DNA of 14,123 bases. It comes from CAZZEX01 sp964653285. Lineage in GTDB: Bacteria > Chloroflexota > Anaerolineae > B4-G1. The position numbers and the translations under genes are program-made. Below the pieces are notes generated by a model. That model had not been told where the DNA came from and did no database searches. It was given only the letters and a program-made list of their open reading frames with translations. Where the stretch lies: NCBI GenBank assembly GCA_964653285.1, contig CAZZEX010000115.1, positions 1 to 14,123 on the forward strand, written 5' to 3'. Positions 7,033-12,318 of the stretch are shown piece by piece; position 1 is the stretch's first letter, and every line of letters starts with the position of its first letter.

Positions 7033-7671
7033 GTGGAAAAAACAAAGTGTCCCACCCTGCTCGGCCTGGCGGGAGCAGTTGGGATAGAAGACAGCCGCTT
7101 GCAGGCGGTGCTGCAATTGGCGCAGAGTTGCGAATATGAGGTGCAACATACCCACCAGGTGACGCGGTTAGCGTTGCAATTGTTCGATGAACTGCAGCCT
7201 CTGCACCGCCTCGGCGCGGAGGAGCACTTCTGGCTGCAGTGCGGCGCTCTTTTGCACGATATCGGTTGGGTCGAAGGACAGCGGAGACATCACAAGACTG
7301 CCCTGCGCATCATCCTCAACACGCCGCACCTGCCGTTCGACCGGCGAGAGCGGCTCATCATCGGCTCGATTGCCCGCTACCACCGCCGGGCGCTCCCCAG
7401 CGAGAAACACGACCACTTCACCGTGCTGGAACCGGCGGAACGGCGCATCGTGTCCATGCTGGCGGCGATCCTGCGCGTGGCAGACGGCCTGGACCGCGCC
7501 CATCGAAGCCTCGTAGAGCACCTCTCGTGCGAGGTTTCGCCGCAGCAGATTGTCGTGCGGTGTGCCGTGCGCGGGCCGGCTGAAGCGGAACAGCAGGCGA
7601 CTCTGAAAAAGGGACGCTTACTGGAACTGGTCTTTCATCGAGAATTAGTTATTGCGTGGTATCTCATCTGA
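7033..7671 (+). CDS. Stand-alone HD-domain protein like the Ppx/GppA C-terminal domain
   Basis: The 212-residue protein carries an HD phosphohydrolase-like domain: H41 in HTHQVTRLAL, H75-D76 in LLHDIGW, H86/H87, H117 in RYHRRA and D151 in ILRVADGLDRAH. The last signature is typical of the HD-like region at the C terminus of exopolyphosphatases (Ppx/GppA). The ASKHA phosphatase domain of Ppx is absent, so it is either a separate partner, a sensor, or a small phosphohydrolase. The GTG start at 7033 is only 5 nt after the phosphoesterase stop, and AAGG there overlaps the preceding stop at a short 3-nt spacing. This points to translational coupling, with the exact start less certain. It is the last gene of the ppk1 operon. 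Confidence 0.87.
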   Translation: MEKTKCPTLLGLAGAVGIEDSRLQAVLQLAQSCEYEVQHTHQVTRLALQLFDELQPLHRLGAEEHFWLQCGALLHDIGWVEGQRRHHKTALRIILNTPHLPFDRRERLIIGSIARYHRRALPSEKHDHFTVLEPAERRIVSMLAAILRVADGLDRAHRSLVEHLSCEVSPQQIVVRCAVRGPAEAEQQATLKKGRLLELVFHRELVIAWYLI

Positions 7672-7682
7672 CAGTGGCTGCG

Positions 7683-7710
7683 CGGTGGGAATCACCGGTT
7701 CCTCTTTTTG
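7683..7710 (+). terminator. Weak terminator-like hairpin between convergent operons
   Basis: CGGTG (7683-7687), loop GGAAT, and CACCG (7693-7697) form a 5-bp stem followed by a T-rich stretch ending around 7708. The stem is short, there is a gap before the T-run, and the structure overlaps the last codons of the convergent PPK2 gene. Only a weak candidate for ending the ppk1 operon transcript. Confidence 0.22.
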
Positions 7711-8555
7711 CCCTTGCCGTTCTTCCTACCCTTTTTGTCCTTCTTGCCCTTCTTATCCCTCTTGTCCTGCTTGCCTTTCTTGGGCACGTCACTTTCTCCT
7801 TTCTCGGGTTGGGTATCTGCGACCTGTGACTCTGACGGTTGATAGTTGGGCTCCTTGCTCAACACGTCAACGAGCGTGCGCAAGGTCTTGACCCGCGCGA
7901 GCCACTTGTCGTTGCCTTCTACAATCGTCCACGGCGCGGTGAGGGTACTGGTTCGGAGCAGCATATCCTCCACCGCTGTTTCGTACTGATCCCATTTTTC
8001 GCGGTTGCGCCAGTCCTCGTCGGTCAGTTTCCACGCTTTGTAGGCAATGTCGTGACGGGACTCAAAGCGGCGCAACTGCTCATCCGGGCTGATGTGAATC
8101 CAGAACTTGGCCAGGATCATGCCAAAGTCCGCCAACTGGCGCTCAAACTCGTTGATCTCGCGGTAGGCCCGCTTCCACTCCTCCTCGGTGCAAAAACCCT
8201 CTACCCGCTCCACCATGACCCGCCCATACCAACTCCGGTCAAAAACGATGATTTGCTTTTCGTCGGGCGGTTTAAGCCGGCGCCAAAAGCGCCACAGGTA
8301 ATGGTGGGTGCGGTCTTCACCCTCTGGCGCTGCAATCGGGAAGACTTCGTAGCCGCGCGGGTCCAGTTTCTCGGTGACGCGCTTGATGTTGCCCCCCTTG
8401 CCTCCGGCGTCCCAACCTTCGTACACCATCACCAGCGTCCGCTTTTGCACGTAGAGTTGATAGGCCAATTCGCGTAACTGCAACTGGTAGCGGATCAGGT
8501 TGTGGGTGTACTCCTCTCGCGTCAGGCTCTTGCTCAGGTCTATCGTTTCCAACAT
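7692..8555 (-). CDS. PPK2-family polyphosphate:nucleotide phosphotransferase, lysine-rich tail
   Basis: PPK2 enzymes use polyP to phosphorylate AMP, ADP or related nucleotides. The 287-residue protein has Walker A EGWDAGGKGGN (P-loop 47-55), the segment DPRGYEVFPIAAP, Walker B VFDRSWYGRVMVERVEG (from 104) and KFWIHIS. The general shape resembles one half of the two-domain AMP-phosphorylating Pap enzymes, so AMP or ADP as acceptor is inferred, not shown. After the catalytic domain (to about 237) comes a linker and a strongly basic tail (258-287) with K/R at more than half of its positions. The ATG at 8555 has GGGAG (8567-8563) 7 nt upstream and lies 2 nt after the stop of the preceding paralogue, so the pair is surely co-translated. 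The start aligns with that of the paralogue (both MLExIDL, P-loop at residue 47). Confidence 0.93.
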   Translation of the reverse strand: MLETIDLSKSLTREEYTHNLIRYQLQLRELAYQLYVQKRTLVMVYEGWDAGGKGGNIKRVTEKLDPRGYEVFPIAAPEGEDRTHHYLWRFWRRLKPPDEKQIIVFDRSWYGRVMVERVEGFCTEEEWKRAYREINEFERQLADFGMILAKFWIHISPDEQLRRFESRHDIAYKAWKLTDEDWRNREKWDQYETAVEDMLLRTSTLTAPWTIVEGNDKWLARVKTLRTLVDVLSKEPNYQPSESQVADTQPEKGESDVPKKGKQDKRDKKGKKDKKGRKNGKGKKRNR

Positions 8556-8557
8556 GG

Positions 8558-9466
8558 CTACTCTCCCTTATCCTGCATCCTGCGTCCTGCATCCCGCACC
8601 TGTGCTTCCAGCCCGGCCTGGGGTCTTAATTCAGCCCTCGGCTCAGCCTGGGGTTCTGATTTGGCCTCCGGCTCAGCCTGGAGTTCGCCGCCCTCCTCAT
8701 CTACGTCCGGCAAGGCCGGCTCTTTACCGGGCCGCTCTGCTGGCAGCGGCCGGCCGCGTTCCTGCAGGGCCTCCTCCAGGCGGTGGACGAGCGTCTCGAA
8801 AATCTTGATCCGTGCCCAGCGGCGATCGGTCGCCTCGACAATCGTCCACGGGCCCCACTCGGTGTCAGTGCGCTCCAGCATCTTCTCAACGGCCACCAGG
8901 TACTCGTTGTATTTGCGGTGGTGCTCCCAGTCTTCCGTCTGGACGTGCCAACTCTCTAGCGGATTCTTTTCCAGCCTTTTGAAGCGCCGTCCCTGCTCCT
9001 TTTTGCTGATGTGCAGCCAGAACTTGATGATCGCGTGACCGTCGTCGGCGATAGTGCGCTCAAAATCTACAATGTCCCGGTAGCCTTTGCGCCATTCTTC
9101 CTCTGGCGTCAGGCCTTCCACGCGCTCGACCAACACGCGGCCGTACCAACTGCGGTCGAAGATAGCCATCTCGCCGTAGTTGGGCAGTCTGAGCCAGAAG
9201 CGCCACAGCCAGGGCATGTGCATCTCGTACGTGCGCGGTGCCTGGATGGCGTACAACTTGAAGCCGCGCGGATCGAGTCGTTGGGTCAGCAGGTTGATGG
9301 ACGTGCCCTTGCCTGCGGCGTCCCAGCCTTCAAAGAGAATCACGCTGGGGATGCCGGCGTCCCAACACGCCTTCTGCAAGTCGTACAGCCGGCCGCGCAG
9401 GTGGGGCAGTCGCTCTTTGTATTCTTGTTTGGACAGACTCCTGGTCAGGTCTATCTTTTCCAGCAT
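8558..9466 (-). CDS. PPK2-family polyphosphate:nucleotide phosphotransferase, acidic repeat tail
   Basis: This is a 302-residue paralogue of its downstream neighbour. Walker A EGWDAAGKGTS (P-loop 47-54), DPRGFKLYAIQAP, Walker B IFDRSWYGRVLVERVEG (from 103) and KFWLHIS are intact. The C-terminal tail (from about 245) is Pro/Ala/Glu-rich and includes a 10-residue repeat (QAEPEAKSEP, QAEPRAELRP, QAGLEAQVRD). I prefer the ATG at 9466, 7 nt after the adk stop, with GGAGG (9483-9479) upstream at a long 12-nt spacing. An ATG at 9499 would add 11 residues and overlap adk, and the paralogue begins at the equivalent of 9466. The substrate is inferred to be AMP and/or ADP; adjacency to adk supports a nucleotide-charging role. 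Confidence 0.93.
   Translation of the reverse strand: MLEKIDLTRSLSKQEYKERLPHLRGRLYDLQKACWDAGIPSVILFEGWDAAGKGTSINLLTQRLDPRGFKLYAIQAPRTYEMHMPWLWRFWLRLPNYGEMAIFDRSWYGRVLVERVEGLTPEEEWRKGYRDIVDFERTIADDGHAIIKFWLHISKKEQGRRFKRLEKNPLESWHVQTEDWEHHRKYNEYLVAVEKMLERTDTEWGPWTIVEATDRRWARIKIFETLVHRLEEALQERGRPLPAERPGKEPALPDVDEEGGELQAEPEAKSEPQAEPRAELRPQAGLEAQVRDAGRRMQDKGE
8570..8597. repeat. Heptanucleotide repeat ATCCTGC, four units, in a PPK2 tail
   Basis: Units are ATCCTGC (8570-8576), ATCCTGC (8577-8583), GTCCTGC (8584-8590) and ATCCCGC (8591-8597). It lies at the 3' end of the upstream PPK2 gene and encodes the final DAGRRMQDKG-type residues. Since 7 is not a multiple of 3, changes in unit number would alter the C terminus. 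Confidence 0.85.
8591..8680 (-). repeat. 30-bp tandem repeat, three degenerate units, in a PPK2 tail
   Basis: On the minus strand three 30-bp units (8680-8651, 8650-8621, 8620-8591) each begin CAGGCTGAG or CAGGCCGGG. They encode QAEPEAKSEP, QAEPRAELRP and QAGLEAQVRD. The frame is kept, so unit number could vary without disrupting the enzyme. Confidence 0.8.
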
Positions 9467-9473
9467 GATAACA

Positions 9474-10151
9474 TCATTCCTCCGTCTTTCGATCGTCAAT
9501 GACAGCGGCGCGCAAGTCGGCCTCTACCGCGTCTATGGACTGGTCGCCGTTTACCTCCACCAGCACCCCCCGGCGGCGGTAATAGTCAACGAGCGGGCTG
9601 GTCTGCTCCCAGTACACCTTGAGCCGCTGGCGAACCGTTTCCGGTTTGTCGTCGTCGCGCTGGTATAACTCGCCGCCGTCATTATCGCACACCCCCGGCT
9701 GCTGGGGTGGGTTAAAGCGGATGTGGTACGCCTCGCCACAGACGCGGCATAATCGGCGTCCGCTCACCCGTTCGATCAGCACCTCGTCGGGCACGGCGAT
9801 ATAAGGCACCAGGTTGATCTTATGCCCCCGCTCGGCCAATGCTTGATCCAGCGCTTCCGCCTGGGCTATGGTGCGCGGAAAGCCGTCGAGCAGCGCGCCG
9901 CCAGCGCAATCGGGCCGGCTCAATCGCTCCATAACCATAGCGATCGTGACGTCATCGGGCACCAGGTCTCCACGCTCTATGTAGACCTTAGCCTTTAGCC
10001 CCAACTCGGTCTCATTCTTGAGGTTCTCCCGAAAGAGGTCTCCACTGGCGACGTGAGGCAGATTGAGGGTCTGACGCAGCCTGGTCGCCTGGGTTCCCTT
10101 GCCTGAGGCCGGCGGGCCGAGAAGAACGATGAACTTTGGTTCCGCTGCCAT
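9474..10151 (-). CDS. adk: Adenylate kinase (long form with zinc-type lid)
   Basis: Adk catalyses ATP + AMP to 2 ADP. The 225-residue protein shows the P-loop GPPASGKGT (12-20), the AMP-binding region SGDLFRENL (36-44), DGFPRT (89-94) and an LID domain with C135-x2-C138-x16-C155-x2-D158, the structural zinc pattern of Cys4/Cys3Asp long-form enzymes. The ATG at 10151 follows GAGGAG (10164-10159) with 7 nt spacing. It is not in the usual ribosomal-protein context but between the CYTH-CHAD gene and two PPK2 genes. This suggests a role in interconverting the products of polyP-driven phosphorylation. The following PPK2 gene starts 7 nt downstream, with its Shine-Dalgarno site inside adk. Confidence 0.96.
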   Translation of the reverse strand: MAAEPKFIVLLGPPASGKGTQATRLRQTLNLPHVASGDLFRENLKNETELGLKAKVYIERGDLVPDDVTIAMVMERLSRPDCAGGALLDGFPRTIAQAEALDQALAERGHKINLVPYIAVPDEVLIERVSGRRLCRVCGEAYHIRFNPPQQPGVCDNDGGELYQRDDDKPETVRQRLKVYWEQTSPLVDYYRRRGVLVEVNGDQSIDAVEADLRAAVIDDRKTEE

Positions 10152-10237
10152 GTCCTATCTCCTCTCTGGCATTCTGCTAGCGCGAAAAGCCGTCTCACCA
10201 ATCAAAAAAACCTGGTTTCTGATCCCTGCTTACTGCA

Positions 10238-12295
10238 CTACAATGCTGCCAATGCCGTTGCCACCAGTTGGCGGAACTCTGGACTCTGAACCCACGCCCA
10301 GGCCTGGGGAAAAGTGTCCAACAGGCGTCGGAGTTCGATCTGCCTGGCGGTCAGGTAGGCCGCCACACCAGGCGCGACGATGGGTTCTGTTGGTAAGGAC
10401 GCGATCTTGCCCTTCCTCTTGCTCTGGGCGTGCCCCCAGGTGCCCCAGGTCAAGAAATCGCGCAACAGATTGCAGGCCACCACCGCATCATGGAGGTCCC
10501 CCAGGTGATCTTGCAAGGCCTTGAACTCTTTGATCAAGGCTTTGGTCTCCGGCCCCAGCACCTCCTGGAAGAATTCCAGCGTATAGCGCAATCCCTTGGC
10601 GGCTATGCGGAGCCGATGCAGACACTCCAGTGGGACGTCCGGCCCGGTCACCCATTCGTCGTAAGCCCGCACGGCCGCCGACCGCTGGTAAACGACCACC
10701 GGCACCACGTGTCGCAACCGGTGGGGCAGTGGCTCACCTTCTTGCGAGATCACGGGCAGCGCCCCGGCGCCGGGAGTCTGCAGAAACTCGCCCAATTGTC
10801 CTTTGAACCGGATATAGCGATCACTGTCCAGGTAAACTAACATCCGTTCTCGGGCTCTCTCGCGTTCCGCTTCCCACACCACCCGCAGCGGGTACAGGTC
10901 GCCCTGCTGCACCGGTGGCAGCGTGTCCAGGTAGCGTCGAGTCTTTTCCCAGAACACGTCCAGGTCTCTCACGGCACCCAGGGCACGACCGGTGCGCCGC
11001 AGGTCTTTGACGAACGGCTTCATCTGCTCCAGGTCCAGGTAGTCGCCAAACACCCGCAGGGCAGCCCGCATGCGCCGGGTGGCCACCCGCATATCGTGCA
11101 GTGCTTCGATGTCATCTCCCAGCCGGGTGCCCGGCTCGTGGTGCAGCATGCGCTGGAAGTGGAAGTAGAGTGTCTTGCGGGCCGCCTCGGCCATTGAATC
11201 GTCTGCTTCCAGGCCCGGCCGGGTGGGCAATGGAGGGGCCTCCGGTTCGGCGGGCTGTTCCGGCACCTGGCGAGCACCTGTGGCACCTGCGGTCATGGCC
11301 GTTTCTGCTGCTTTGAACTGCCAGCCCGTCTCAAACTCCGATGGGGGGGGCGTTGGCGCTGGTGTGGCCTCGGCCAGGACGCGGGCTGGAAAGACGTCCA
11401 GTCGCTTCTGTCGGAACGCGGCCAGCCAGTACCTCACCCGCCGGTCCGACATGCCAGCACGCTTGCCCGCCTCTACCTGCGTCGCCCCCTCGTCCAGCGC
11501 CAACAGGGCCCGCGCTCGCCGGCCGTACAGGTCGTCCCGCGTTGCAACCTGCAGGCAGACAACGCGCTCCTGTGGCGTCAACAGGCCTGGCCCGGTCAGA
11601 GACCGGCCAGAGCGTTTTGAATCGGCCAGGAAGGCCAACGCCCGCTCAAACTTTGACCGGCGCTCAGGTTCCAGGCCCCATTCGTCCTGCAAGCAGGTCA
11701 CAATCGTCGCCAGGTCGTCCTCGGTACCTGGCGCTGCCAGTTCCACCTCCAGCTCAAGATAGGCCTGCTCTCCACCCTCGGCGACCAGGTGCACGTCGTC
11801 CAGGCTTAACTCGGCCACCAGCCGCTCACCCTGACTCACCAGGCGAACCACCCGTGTCTGTTGCAGGTCAAAGAGCGGAGCCAGCGGAGCCTCCCCGATC
11901 AACTGGAGCACCCGGTCGCGCACCGGGCTGGCGGGCCACTTGTGGGGAGTTACGTCGAACCGCCTGCGGTGAGCCACGTCGAACCGCTGCGCTGGTGGTT
12001 GCTCGGCCGGCAGCAAGACCTCCAGTTCCTCCCGCCGATGGACAGCGTCTTCAGCGCCTCCCAGCCCTTTGAGGGTGATCAACATTTCCTCACCTTGCTC
12101 TCGCCAGCGGCAGGCGTAGCCAGCGGCCAAAATCAGCCGCCCGGCTGTGTCCAGGTAGGTGTCATGCACCTGCTTGACCTGACCTGTCGAAAGGGCAAAA
12201 CCGGCCATCTGGCTGGCCGCCTGCAAGCGCTGGAGGGTTGCCACGTCAGGCAGGGCGAATTTCGCTTCGATTTCCATTTTCCTTTTCATTTTCAT
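10238..12295 (-). CDS. CYTH - helix-turn-helix - CHAD fusion protein
   Basis: This 685-residue multidomain protein begins with a CYTH triphosphate tunnel domain (7-215) opening with E8-I-E10-A-K12, the ExExK signature of enzymes acting on triphosphate-bearing substrates. It continues with a helix-turn-helix at about 255-298 (RARALLALDEG, AGKRAGMSDRRVRYWLAAF) and a Pro/Ala-rich linker (305-365). A helical CHAD domain (366-675) shows H400DMRVATRRMRAALRVF, GAVRDLDVF and H560RLRIAAKGLRYTLEFF. CHAD domains bind polyP through basic helix surfaces, and CYTH-CHAD fusions are known. The HTH resembles those of IS630-type transposases. The ATG at 12295 has GAGG (12307-12304) 8 nt upstream. The gene begins 23 nt after the recQ stop and ends 86 nt before adk, so it probably belongs to the same transcript. 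Likely a polyP-associated triphosphatase or polyP-binding regulator; the activity is inferred. Confidence 0.92.
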   Translation of the reverse strand: MKMKRKMEIEAKFALPDVATLQRLQAASQMAGFALSTGQVKQVHDTYLDTAGRLILAAGYACRWREQGEEMLITLKGLGGAEDAVHRREELEVLLPAEQPPAQRFDVAHRRRFDVTPHKWPASPVRDRVLQLIGEAPLAPLFDLQQTRVVRLVSQGERLVAELSLDDVHLVAEGGEQAYLELEVELAAPGTEDDLATIVTCLQDEWGLEPERRSKFERALAFLADSKRSGRSLTGPGLLTPQERVVCLQVATRDDLYGRRARALLALDEGATQVEAGKRAGMSDRRVRYWLAAFRQKRLDVFPARVLAEATPAPTPPPSEFETGWQFKAAETAMTAGATGARQVPEQPAEPEAPPLPTRPGLEADDSMAEAARKTLYFHFQRMLHHEPGTRLGDDIEALHDMRVATRRMRAALRVFGDYLDLEQMKPFVKDLRRTGRALGAVRDLDVFWEKTRRYLDTLPPVQQGDLYPLRVVWEAERERARERMLVYLDSDRYIRFKGQLGEFLQTPGAGALPVISQEGEPLPHRLRHVVPVVVYQRSAAVRAYDEWVTGPDVPLECLHRLRIAAKGLRYTLEFFQEVLGPETKALIKEFKALQDHLGDLHDAVVACNLLRDFLTWGTWGHAQSKRKGKIASLPTEPIVAPGVAAYLTARQIELRRLLDTFPQAWAWVQSPEFRQLVATALAAL

Positions 12296-12318
12296 GGAAC
12301 ACGCCTCACGACCAGGGC

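Noticed and set aside
10195..10237. Terminator after the CYTH-CHAD gene
   Set aside because: A T7 run is present on the minus strand, but the preceding stem is weak and needs G-U pairs and a bulge; the following genes look co-directed and linked.
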